Assembly (NCBI GenBank): GCA_002842195.1
Contig: PHCL01000119.1
Span: 1 to 5,284, forward strand
Length of the DNA: 5,284 bases
Direction of reading: 5' to 3'
Origin: Betaproteobacteria bacterium HGW-Betaproteobacteria-20
GTDB taxonomy: Bacteria; Pseudomonadota; Gammaproteobacteria; Burkholderiales; Methylophilaceae
The notes below the pieces were generated by a model, which did no database searches, was not told the origin of the DNA, and saw only the letters and a program-made list of their open reading frames with translations. The position numbers and the translations under genes were made by a program. This document shows positions 1-5,141 of this stretch, in pieces. Numbering within the stretch: position 1 is the first letter of the stretch; each line of letters begins with the position of its first letter.

Positions 1-300
1 CAAAAAATTCGTATCCGTCTTAAAGCATTTGATTATCGTTTAATCGATCAGTCAGCTCAAGAAATTGTAGAAACTGCCAAACGTACTGGCGCTGTGGTAA
101 AAGGGCCTGTGCCATTGCCAACACGTATTGAACGTTTTGATATTTTACGATCACCTCACGTAAACAAAACATCTCGTGATCAGTTTGAAATTCGTACTCA
201 CCAGCGTTTGATGGATATTGTTGATCCAACAGATAAAACAGTGGATGCGCTAATGAAGCTTGATTTACCAGCAGGCGTTGACGTTGAAATTAAGCTTTAA
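1..300 (+). CDS. rpsJ: 30S ribosomal protein S10 (NusE), 5'-truncated by window edge
   Basis: S10 is a head protein of the 30S subunit and, as NusE, pairs with NusB in transcription antitermination and links ribosomes to NusG. The reading frame is open from base 1 and gives 99 residues ending in VDVEIKL before TAA. The first visible residues, [11 protein letters not shown], align with E. coli S10 from about residue 4, so only about three codons are missing upstream. The family signature is present: [18 protein letters not shown] at about visible residues 39-56, then [12 protein letters not shown] and [13 protein letters not shown]. Total length would be near 102 residues against 103 in E. coli. 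It is followed by an unusually long gap for this operon (122 bases) that holds a candidate promoter. Upstream, betaproteobacteria often carry the str operon and a tuf gene, but that is not visible here. Identification is certain. Confidence 0.98.
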   Translation, partial: QKIRIRLKAFDYRLIDQSAQEIVETAKRTGAVVKGPVPLPTRIERFDILRSPHVNKTSRDQFEIRTHQRLMDIVDPTDKTVDALMKLDLPAGVDVEIKL

Positions 301-326
301 GTTTTGCGATTGGTTATAAAAACCGG

Positions 327-355
327 TTGTAAAGTACCTGTGAGTTCGGTATAAT
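327..355 (+). promoter_or_regulatory. Candidate sigma70 promoter between rpsJ and rplC
   Basis: A -35 element TTGTAA (327-332, four of six consensus bases) is separated by exactly 17 bases from a perfect -10 TATAAT (350-355). The bases after the -10, CCGCGC (356-361), are all G or C. Such a discriminator is typical of rRNA and ribosomal-protein promoters that ppGpp and DksA inhibit in the stringent response. An AT-rich tract (about 309-322) lies just upstream of the -35 and could act as an UP-like element. Transcription would start near 362, giving a leader of about 60 bases before rplC. The promoter would let rplC to rpsQ be expressed apart from rpsJ and anything upstream. The elements are seen in the sequence; activity is inferred. 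Confidence 0.65.
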
Positions 356-362
356 CCGCGCT

Positions 363-398
363 CTTCTACAGAAGTCGGTCAATTGTAATCGGCTTTTT
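363..398 (+). promoter_or_regulatory. Terminator/attenuator-like leader upstream of rplC
   Basis: Bases 372-379 (AAGTCGGT) can pair with 388-395 (ATCGGCTT) around an 8-base loop, using two G-U pairs. A run of five T (394-398) begins inside the 3' arm, as in an intrinsic terminator. A shorter hairpin, CTTC (363-366) with GAAG (371-374) around TACA, uses three of the same bases (372-374), so the two cannot form together. That is the layout of an attenuator placed between the candidate promoter and rplC. The stem is weak, so partial termination or mere folding is possible. By analogy with L4 control of the E. coli S10 leader it might be autogenously regulated, but no L4-site similarity was established. 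Confidence 0.35.
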
Positions 399-422
399 AA
401 CTAAATAATAAAGGATACGATC

Positions 423-1082
423 ATGAGCTTAGGGCTTATTGGTCGCAAAGTGGGTATGACCCGCGTGTTTACTGATGATGGCGCAAGTATCCCAGTAACC
501 GTGTTGGAAGTTGTTCCTAACCGCGTGACACAGATCAAGACAATAGCAAGCGATGGCTACACTAGCCTTCAAGTTGCTTACGGTACACGCCGTGCTAGCC
601 GCATTAACAGTGCTCTGACTGGGCATTATGCCAAGACAGGCTCGGCTGCAGGTGCTGGAATACATGAATTCCCCGTTACTAACGAAGTTTTGGCTAATTA
701 TGCTGCTGGTGAAAATATTACTGTTGATATTTTTCAGGTTGGTCAAATGGTTGACGTTACCGGCACTTCGATGGGTAAAGGTTTTGCTGGCGCCATTAAG
801 CGTCATCACTTTAAGTCTAATCGTGCATCGCATGGTAACTCTAAATCACATAACGTACCTGGTTCAATTGGTATGGCGCAGGATCCTGGTCGAGTATTCC
901 CTGGTAAGCGCATGCCTGGCCATTTGGGCGCGACTAAAGTTACTACGCAGAATCTAGAAATTGTACGTGTAGATATTGAGCGTAATATTCTTTTGATTAA
1001 AGGTGCGGTTCCCGGTTCTAAAGGTGGTGATGTTGTTGTTCGTCCTGCTATTAAGGCTAAGCTTCAGAAGGGGATGAAATAA
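423..1082 (+). CDS. rplC: 50S ribosomal protein L3
   Basis: L3 is an early-assembly 23S rRNA binding protein whose long internal loop reaches the peptidyl-transferase centre. The product has 219 residues against 209 in E. coli. The N-terminus [13 protein letters not shown] and the core signature [20 protein letters not shown] (111-130) are typical. The centre-reaching loop is [10 protein letters not shown] (147-156) followed by [11 protein letters not shown]; Gln153 aligns with E. coli Gln150, the residue methylated by PrmB, so that modification is possible here. [10 protein letters not shown] is the form I associate with betaproteobacteria (E. coli has GSIGQNQTPG). The short basic tail KAKLQKGMK extends past the E. 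coli end. The start is supported by AAAGGA at 410-415, seven bases before ATG. The stop overlaps the rplD start by one base (TAATG), so translational coupling is likely. Confidence 0.98.
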   Translation: MSLGLIGRKVGMTRVFTDDGASIPVTVLEVVPNRVTQIKTIASDGYTSLQVAYGTRRASRINSALTGHYAKTGSAAGAGIHEFPVTNEVLANYAAGENITVDIFQVGQMVDVTGTSMGKGFAGAIKRHHFKSNRASHGNSKSHNVPGSIGMAQDPGRVFPGKRMPGHLGATKVTTQNLEIVRVDIERNILLIKGAVPGSKGGDVVVRPAIKAKLQKGMK

Positions 1083-1708
1083 TGGAACTGAAACTACAAG
1101 ATAAAAATGGCAAGGTCGTTAATAGCGGAGTGACTGTTTCTGATGAAACATTTGGCCGCGAGTTTAATGAATCTTTAGTGCACCAGGTAGTTGTTGCTTA
1201 CATGGCAAATGCTCGTACGGCAACCCGTGCACAAAAGGGCCGTGGTAATGTTGCACATACTACGCATAAACCTTATGCGCAAAAAGGAACGGGTAATGCG
1301 CGTGCTGGTATGACGTCTAGCCCAATCTGGCGTGGAGGTGGTCGTGCGTTCCCAAGTTCACCGCTAGAAAATTTCAGTCATAAAATAAACCGTAAAGCTT
1401 ACCGTGCTGGTATGCAAACGATTTTATCTGAGTTGGTACGTCAAGAGCGATTGAATGTAGTTGAGGAATTTTCAGTAACTACACCTAAAACTAAAGCTTT
1501 TGCAGAAAAAATTAAAAATCTAGGTTATGTAGGAGGCGTGTTGGTGCTGACTGATGGCTTTGATGAAAACTTATATTTATCTTCACGCAACCTCATTAAC
1601 GTGATGGTAGTTGAGGCGCAATTTGCTGACCCAGTCAGTTTAGTGCGTTTTCCTAATGTAGTGGCAACTGTTGCTGCCGTGAAAAAACTTGAGGAGATGT
1701 TAGCATGA
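1082..1708 (+). CDS. rplD: 50S ribosomal protein L4
   Basis: L4 binds 23S rRNA early in assembly, and its extended loop lines the narrow part of the nascent-peptide tunnel. In E. coli it also represses the S10 operon by acting on transcription and translation in the rpsJ leader. The product has 208 residues (E. coli 201). The N-terminal [17 protein letters not shown] motif (24-40) and the tunnel loop [14 protein letters not shown] (63-76) then SSPIWRGGG (79-87) are clear. Lys68 aligns with E. coli Lys63, where substitution gives erythromycin resistance; it is unchanged here. Asn72 replaces the Arg found in the E. coli GTGRAR motif. The C-terminus [12 protein letters not shown] matches the family. 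The ribosome binding site AGAAGGGG lies in the end of rplC, and ATG shares one base with the rplC stop. The end overlaps the rplW start. Confidence 0.98.
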   Translation: MELKLQDKNGKVVNSGVTVSDETFGREFNESLVHQVVVAYMANARTATRAQKGRGNVAHTTHKPYAQKGTGNARAGMTSSPIWRGGGRAFPSSPLENFSHKINRKAYRAGMQTILSELVRQERLNVVEEFSVTTPKTKAFAEKIKNLGYVGGVLVLTDGFDENLYLSSRNLINVMVVEAQFADPVSLVRFPNVVATVAAVKKLEEMLA

Positions 1709-2019
1709 TGGCCGCTATTACTAAAACTCAAGATCGTTTATTGCAGGTAATTTTAGCGCCGCAGATTACTGAAAAAGCGACTTATATTGCTGATAAACAT
1801 CAACAAATTGCTTTCAAGGTGCGTACTGATGCGACTAAACCTGAAATCAAAGCTGCGGTTGAGCTTATTTTCAAAGTTGAAGTTGAAAAAGTTGCTACGA
1901 TCAACGTGGAAGGCAAAACAAAGCGCGCTGGCAAAAGTACGGGCAAGCGTAAAGACTGGAAGAAGGCTTATGTAAGCTTGAAGCCAGGTCAAGAAATTAA
2001 CTTCGCAGCGGCCGAATAA
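1705..2019 (+). CDS. rplW: 50S ribosomal protein L23
   Basis: L23 sits at the tunnel exit and is the docking point for trigger factor and for the signal recognition particle. The product has 104 residues (E. coli 100). Family features are [16 protein letters not shown] (11-26), where Glu23 aligns with E. coli Glu18, the key trigger-factor contact, then [19 protein letters not shown] (42-60) and the basic segment before [15 protein letters not shown] near the C-terminus. The gene begins with tandem ATG codons at 1705 and 1708. GAGGAG (1691-1696) is 8 bases before the first and 11 before the second, so the first is preferred, giving a 4-base ATGA overlap with rplD. With the second start the overlap would be TGATG and the protein one residue shorter. 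It lies 11 bases upstream of rplB. Confidence 0.97.
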   Translation: MMAAITKTQDRLLQVILAPQITEKATYIADKHQQIAFKVRTDATKPEIKAAVELIFKVEVEKVATINVEGKTKRAGKSTGKRKDWKKAYVSLKPGQEINFAAAE

Positions 2020-2030
2020 GGAGAGATGAG

Positions 2031-2864
2031 ATGGCATTAGTTAAAGTCAAGCCAACGTCCCCGGGTCGTCGTGGTGTAGTTAAGGTGGTAACACCTGACC
2101 TTTACAAAGGTAAGCCACACGCACCGCTGTTGGAAAGTCAAAGTAGACACGCAGGCCGTAATAATAACGGTCATATTACAACCCGTCACCAAGGCGGTGG
2201 TCATAAACAGCATTATCGTTTAATCGACTTCCGTCGCAATAAAGATGGCATTCCAGCGAAAGTGGAGCATATTGAGTATGATCCAAATCGCACTGCACAC
2301 ATTGCTCTGCTTTGTTATGCAGATGGTGAGCGCCGTTACATTATTGCACCTCGTGGCGTTACTGCTGGTATGCAGTTAATAAGTGGTTCGGAAGCACCTA
2401 TTAAAGTAGGTAATGCAATGCCACTACGTAATATTCCGGTAGGTAGCACAATTCATTGCATAGAATTGCAACCTGGCAAAGGTGCGCAAATTGCGCGCTC
2501 CGCAGGTACTTCAGTCCAATTGCTGGCGCGTGAAGGTGCTTATGCACAGTTGCGTTTACGTTCAGGTGAGGTTCGCCGTGTACATGTAGATTGCATGGCA
2601 ACTTTGGGTGAAGTTGGCAATGAAGAGCATTCACTACGTTCAATTGGTAAAGCTGGTGCGATGCGCTGGCGTGGTGTTCGTCCAACCGTTCGGGGTGTGG
2701 TGATGAACCCGGTTGATCACCCACACGGTGGTGGTGAAGGTAAAACAGCCGCTGGTATGAATCCAGTCAGCCCATGGGGTGTTAAAACTAAAGGTTATCG
2801 TACGCGTAGTATTAAGCGTACTGATAATATGCGTATTAGTCGTCGTCCGAGAGGCGTAAGGTAA
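2031..2864 (+). CDS. rplB: 50S ribosomal protein L2
   Basis: L2 is among the most conserved ribosomal proteins. It binds 23S rRNA, is needed for subunit joining and tRNA positioning, and lies close to the peptidyl-transferase centre. The product has 277 residues (E. coli 273) and is collinear with E. coli through the first 230 or so. Seen are [13 protein letters not shown] (8-20), [19 protein letters not shown] (42-60), the SH3-like domain around [16 protein letters not shown], and the signature [12 protein letters not shown] (226-237). His230 in that signature corresponds to the conserved histidine numbered 229 in E. coli. The tail [14 protein letters not shown] is typical. The start follows a strong AAGGAG (2018-2023) with 7-base spacing. 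An ATG at 2026 is in another frame and is not used. The stop is 4 bases before rpsS. Confidence 0.99.
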   Translation: MALVKVKPTSPGRRGVVKVVTPDLYKGKPHAPLLESQSRHAGRNNNGHITTRHQGGGHKQHYRLIDFRRNKDGIPAKVEHIEYDPNRTAHIALLCYADGERRYIIAPRGVTAGMQLISGSEAPIKVGNAMPLRNIPVGSTIHCIELQPGKGAQIARSAGTSVQLLAREGAYAQLRLRSGEVRRVHVDCMATLGEVGNEEHSLRSIGKAGAMRWRGVRPTVRGVVMNPVDHPHGGGEGKTAAGMNPVSPWGVKTKGYRTRSIKRTDNMRISRRPRGVR

Positions 2865-2868
2865 TTAT

Positions 2869-3144
2869 ATGGCACGTTCACTTAAAAAAGGCCCATTTAT
2901 TGATGGTCATTTGGCAAAAAAAGTAGAAGTTGCTGCTGCAACGCGCGATCGTAAACCAATTAAAACCTGGTCTCGTCGTTCTACAATTTTCCCGGATTTT
3001 ATTGGTCTTACTATTGCTATTCATAATGGTAAGCAGCACATTCCAGTGTTGATTTCTGAAAACATGGTAGGTCACAAGCTCGGTGAATTTGCGTTAACAC
3101 GTACATTCAAAGGTCATGCAGCCGACAAAAAAGCTAAGAAATAG
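2869..3144 (+). CDS. rpsS: 30S ribosomal protein S19
   Basis: S19 lies in the head of the 30S subunit, forms a complex with S13 and contacts 16S rRNA and the A-site tRNA region. The product has 91 residues (E. coli 92). It opens with [12 protein letters not shown], then [11 protein letters not shown] (32-42), and carries the family signature [20 protein letters not shown] (53-72) followed by [11 protein letters not shown]. The lysine-rich end DKKAKK is usual. The only Shine-Dalgarno-like sequence is AAGG (2858-2861) inside the last rplB codons, seven bases before ATG. This is weaker than at rplB, so initiation may depend on translation coming from rplB. The gap to the rplV start is nine bases. 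Confidence 0.98.
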   Translation: MARSLKKGPFIDGHLAKKVEVAAATRDRKPIKTWSRRSTIFPDFIGLTIAIHNGKQHIPVLISENMVGHKLGEFALTRTFKGHAADKKAKK

Positions 3145-3153
3145 GAGCTGATG

Positions 3154-3483
3154 ATGCAAGTATCTGCAATATTAAAAGGCGTTCATCTTTCTCCGCAAAA
3201 AGCTAGATTGGTGGCAGACCTAGTTCGAGGAAAGAAAGTAGATCACGCGCTCAATATTCTTAATTTCACGCCTAAAAAAGGTGCCGAAATTATTAAGAAA
3301 GTAGTTGAGTCTGCAATCGCTAACGCTGAACATAACAACGGTGCTGATATTGACGAATTGAAAGTAACTTCAATTTATGTTGATAAAGGTATTGTGCTTA
3401 AACGTATCCGTCCTCGTGCAAAAGGTCGTGCGGGTCGTATTACTAAACCAACCTGTCACATTCATGTGACAGTCGGTAACTAA
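3154..3483 (+). CDS. rplV: 50S ribosomal protein L22
   Basis: L22 contacts all domains of 23S rRNA, and its beta hairpin forms part of the tunnel constriction together with L4. Two ATG codons stand in tandem (3151, 3154). The second is chosen because AGGAG (3143-3147) is six bases before it but only three before the first, and because [10 protein letters not shown] then aligns residue for residue with the E. coli start. This gives 109 residues (E. coli 110). Seen are [17 protein letters not shown] (13-29), [14 protein letters not shown] (52-65) and the hairpin [15 protein letters not shown] (82-96). Leu82-Lys83-Arg84 align with the E. coli Met-Lys-Arg whose deletion gives erythromycin resistance. 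The end VTVGN is a betaproteobacterial form. An exact inverted repeat lies in the last codons, and rpsC follows after nine bases. Confidence 0.97.
   Translation: MQVSAILKGVHLSPQKARLVADLVRGKKVDHALNILNFTPKKGAEIIKKVVESAIANAEHNNGADIDELKVTSIYVDKGIVLKRIRPRAKGRAGRITKPTCHIHVTVGN
3453..3472 (+). repeat. Perfect 8-bp hairpin at the end of rplV
   Basis: CTGTCACA (3453-3460) and TGTGACAG (3465-3472) are exact reverse complements around the tetraloop TTCA. The hairpin lies within the last codons of rplV and ends 20 bases before the rpsC ATG and 10 bases before the rpsC ribosome binding site (about 3482-3487). No T run follows, so it is not an intrinsic terminator. It could set translational coupling between rplV and rpsC or act as an mRNA processing site. 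Chance in coding sequence is also possible. Confidence 0.5.
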
Positions 3484-3492
3484 GGGATAATC

Positions 3493-4227
3493 ATGGGTCA
3501 GAAAATTCATCCAATTGGTTTCCGTCTGAGTGTCCAAAAGAACTGGTCCTCACGTTGGTATGCCAATAGCAAGAACTTCCCTGCAATGTTGCAAGGTGAC
3601 ATTAAAGTGCGGGAGTTTTTAAATAAAAAATTAGCCAGTGCAGCTGTTAGCCGTATATTGATTGAGCGTCCTGCAAAGAATGCAAAAATTACAATCTACA
3701 GTGCGCGCCCTGGTGTGGTAATCGGTAAAAAAGGTGAGGACATTGAGTCGTTACGCACTACTCTACAAGGGTTGATGGGCGTGCCTGTTCACCTTAATAT
3801 TGAAGAAGTACGTAAGCCTGAAGTGGATGCAACTTTGATTGCACAATCGATTGCACAGCAACTTGAAAAACGTGTGATGTTCCGTCGTGCAATGAAGCGA
3901 GCTATGCAAAATGCAATGCGCTTAGGTGCGCAGGGCATCAAAATTATGAGTTCAGGCCGTTTGAATGGTATCGAAATTGCACGTACTGAATGGTATCGTG
4001 AAGGCCGTGTGCCACTACATACATTGCGTGCAGACATTGATTATGGTGTTGCCGAGGCGTTAACAACCTACGGTATCATCGGCATCAAGGTTTGGGTATT
4101 CAAGGGTGAGATATTCCCTGCCAATGTTCAAGCGCCAATTGGTGCTACTGTTGCACCAATTGCACCAGTGGCTGAGCCAGAGAAAAAAGTAAGAAAGCCG
4201 AGGGCTAAAGATGCTACAACCGTCTAG
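3493..4227 (+). CDS. rpsC: 30S ribosomal protein S3
   Basis: S3 is a head protein at the mRNA entry tunnel and contributes to the ribosomal mRNA helicase activity. The product has 244 residues (E. coli 233). The N-terminal domain starts [12 protein letters not shown]. The type II KH domain carries the RNA-binding loop [13 protein letters not shown] (73-85). The C-terminal domain has [20 protein letters not shown] (153-172) and [20 protein letters not shown] (182-201). Arg131, Arg132 and Lys135, implicated in helicase activity in E. coli, are all present. The tail after about residue 210 is low in complexity, rich in Ala, Pro and Val and then basic, and differs from E. coli, as is common. AAGGGA (3482-3487) is the ribosome binding site. 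The last 17 bases overlap the start of rplP in another frame. Confidence 0.98.
   Translation: MGQKIHPIGFRLSVQKNWSSRWYANSKNFPAMLQGDIKVREFLNKKLASAAVSRILIERPAKNAKITIYSARPGVVIGKKGEDIESLRTTLQGLMGVPVHLNIEEVRKPEVDATLIAQSIAQQLEKRVMFRRAMKRAMQNAMRLGAQGIKIMSSGRLNGIEIARTEWYREGRVPLHTLRADIDYGVAEALTTYGIIGIKVWVFKGEIFPANVQAPIGATVAPIAPVAEPEKKVRKPRAKDATTV
4136..4162 (+). repeat. Perfect 10-bp inverted repeat in the rpsC tail
   Basis: CAATTGGTGC (4136-4145) and GCACCAATTG (4153-4162) are exact reverse complements with a 7-base loop. The repeat encodes part of the Ala-Pro-Val-rich S3 tail and lies about 40 bases before the rplP ribosome binding site. A direct repeat TTGCACCA (4152-4159, 4161-4168) overlaps its 3' arm and reflects the repeated Ala-Pro codons. 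There is no T run after it, so termination is unlikely. A role in mRNA folding ahead of rplP is possible but unproven. Confidence 0.45.
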
Positions 4228-4627
4228 ACAAAAATACCGCAAAATGCAAAAAGGCCGCAACAAGGGCATTGCAACTACGGGTAATAAAGTAAGTTTTGGT
4301 GATTTTGGTTTAAAAGCCATTGGTCGTGGCCGTTTAACGGCTCGTCAAATTGAAGCTGCGCGTCGCGTAATGACTCGCCACATTAAACGTGGTGGTCGTG
4401 TATGGATCCGTATTTTCCCAGATCAACCAATTTCTAAAAAACCAGCTGAAGTACGTATGGGTAACGGTAAGGGTAGTACCGAATTTTACGTAGCACAAAT
4501 TCAGCCAGGTAAAATGTTGTATGAAATGGACGGCGTGAGTGAAGAGCTTGCGCGCGAAGCGTTCCGTTTGGCTGCGGCTAAGTTGCCAATTGAAACGACG
4601 TTCATGACACGTCAGATAGGGAGCTAG
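4211..4627 (+). CDS. rplP: 50S ribosomal protein L16
   Basis: L16 is a late-assembly protein at the A-site side of the 50S subunit that helps position aminoacyl-tRNA. The product has 138 residues (E. coli 136). The N-terminus [19 protein letters not shown] matches the family from its first residue, which fixes the start even though it lies 17 bases inside rpsC. Other signatures are [15 protein letters not shown] (38-52), [20 protein letters not shown] (65-84) and the conserved [20 protein letters not shown]. Arg82 aligns with E. coli Arg81, the residue hydroxylated by the oxygenase YcfD (RoxA). The ribosome binding site GAGGG (4200-4204) is within rpsC, six bases before ATG, so translation should be coupled to S3. 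The stop is followed after two bases by rpmC. Confidence 0.98.
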   Translation: MLQPSRQKYRKMQKGRNKGIATTGNKVSFGDFGLKAIGRGRLTARQIEAARRVMTRHIKRGGRVWIRIFPDQPISKKPAEVRMGNGKGSTEFYVAQIQPGKMLYEMDGVSEELAREAFRLAAAKLPIETTFMTRQIGS

Positions 4628-4629
4628 AA

Positions 4630-4824
4630 ATGAAAGCAACCGATTTAAGAGCAAAAAGCGTTGAAGAGCTAAATGCAGAGTTGATTGAATTGCGCCGTGC
4701 GCAATTCTCACTTCGCATGCAGGTGGCGACTCAGCAATTATCCAAAGTAGATCAGCTAGGTAAAGTACGCAAAGATGTAGCGCGTGTGAAGCTTGTATTA
4801 GCTGAGAAAGCGAAACAGGCATAA
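4630..4824 (+). CDS. rpmC: 50S ribosomal protein L29
   Basis: L29 is a small two-helix protein near the tunnel exit, next to L23, that contributes to the docking surface for chaperones and the signal recognition particle. The product has 64 residues (E. coli 63). The first helix is [20 protein letters not shown] and the second carries the family signature [16 protein letters not shown] (45-60). Composition is charged and helical throughout. The start is supported by AGGGAG (4618-4623) at the end of rplP, six bases before ATG. Its TAA stop shares a base with the first of two tandem ATG codons at the beginning of rpsQ. Confidence 0.97.
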   Translation: MKATDLRAKSVEELNAELIELRRAQFSLRMQVATQQLSKVDQLGKVRKDVARVKLVLAEKAKQA

Positions 4825-4826
4825 TG

Positions 4827-5072
4827 ATGACTGAAACTGCAAAAGTAGTACGTAGCCTAACGGGCCGCGTAACAAGTGACAAAATGGACAAGACTGTTAC
4901 GGTGTTGGTTGAGCGTAAAGTGAAGCATCCATTGATTGGTAAAGTTATTCGCCAGTCTAAAAAGTTTCACGCGCATGACGAAACCAACAGTTGTAAAGAA
5001 GGCGATTTAGTGACTATTGTTGAAAGCCGTCCGCTTTCTAAAACTAAATCTTGGGTTGTGAAAGCAGCTTAA
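4827..5072 (+). CDS. rpsQ: 30S ribosomal protein S17
   Basis: S17 is a primary 16S rRNA binding protein with an OB fold in the lower 30S body, needed early in assembly. From this start the product has 81 residues (E. coli 84). Seen are [20 protein letters not shown] (11-30), [17 protein letters not shown] (48-55) and the family signature [18 protein letters not shown] (59-76). The start codon is doubled (ATGATG, 4824-4829). The only Shine-Dalgarno-like bases, AGG (4817-4819), are seven bases before the second ATG and four before the first. The second also gives the usual Met-Thr beginning. Starting at 4824 would overlap the rpmC stop by one base (TAATG) and add one Met. This is the last gene of the S10 operon in the E. 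coli order. Confidence 0.96.
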   Translation: MTETAKVVRSLTGRVTSDKMDKTVTVLVERKVKHPLIGKVIRQSKKFHAHDETNSCKEGDLVTIVESRPLSKTKSWVVKAA

Positions 5073-5080
5073 GTATCGAA

Positions 5081-5123
5081 TATCACGCAATTATTAGGAA
5101 TAGTAATTGCGTGATAAGGTTTT
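5081..5123 (+). terminator. 15-bp hairpin after rpsQ, terminator-like
   Basis: Bases 5081-5095 pair with 5102-5116 around the loop AGGAAT, with a single G-U pair and otherwise perfect matching (core CACGCAAT with ATTGCGTG). It begins eight bases after the rpsQ stop. The T run is short and displaced: AAGG separates the stem from TTTT (5120-5123). It may therefore be a leaky terminator, a 3'-end stabiliser or a processing site at the S10/spc boundary. The stem itself is certain; its function is inferred. Confidence 0.6.
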
Positions 5124-5135
5124 GCAAGTTATAAT
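5107..5135 (+). promoter_or_regulatory. Candidate spc operon promoter upstream of rplN
   Basis: A perfect -10 TATAAT (5130-5135) is preceded, after exactly 17 bases, by TTGCGT (5107-5112), which keeps the important TTG of the -35 element. In E. coli the spc promoter also lies between rpsQ and rplN, so the position is as expected. The -35 element is part of the 3' arm of the hairpin after rpsQ. The bases after the -10 (GTTTGG) are much less GC-rich than those of the promoter before rplC. Transcription would start near 5142. Confidence 0.6.
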
Positions 5136-5141
5136 GTTTGG

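Noticed and set aside
94..300. Internal GTG start for a 68-residue product in the rpsJ frame
   Set aside because: The same frame is open from base 1 and matches S10 from its fourth residue, so the GTG is an internal valine codon of a gene cut by the window edge.
308..328. Hairpin after rpsJ (GGTT with AACC, extended by G-U pairs) and the palindrome AACCGGTT at 321-328
   Set aside because: Three of eight pairs would be G-U and no T run follows, so it does not look like a terminator. The palindrome overlaps the proposed -35 and is short enough to be chance.
628..957. 109-codon open frame on the + strand inside rplC
   Set aside because: It is out of frame with the certain L3 gene, is Leu-rich by frame shift and has no separate ribosome binding site.
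1870..1895. Repeated GTTGAA units in rplW
   Set aside because: They encode the conserved Val-Glu-Val-Glu stretch of L23 and are explained by the protein sequence.
3454..3471. TGTCACA and TGTGACA resembling a CRP operator
   Set aside because: The half-sites are in the wrong order: CRP sites have TGTGA on the left and TCACA on the right. The location at the end of rplV also does not suit an operator. It is better read as an RNA hairpin.
4334..4891. Long open frame of 185 codons on the minus strand
   Set aside because: It lies antisense across rplP, rpmC and rpsQ, all firmly identified on the + strand, and its translation resembles no family I recognise. It is a shadow of the coding genes.
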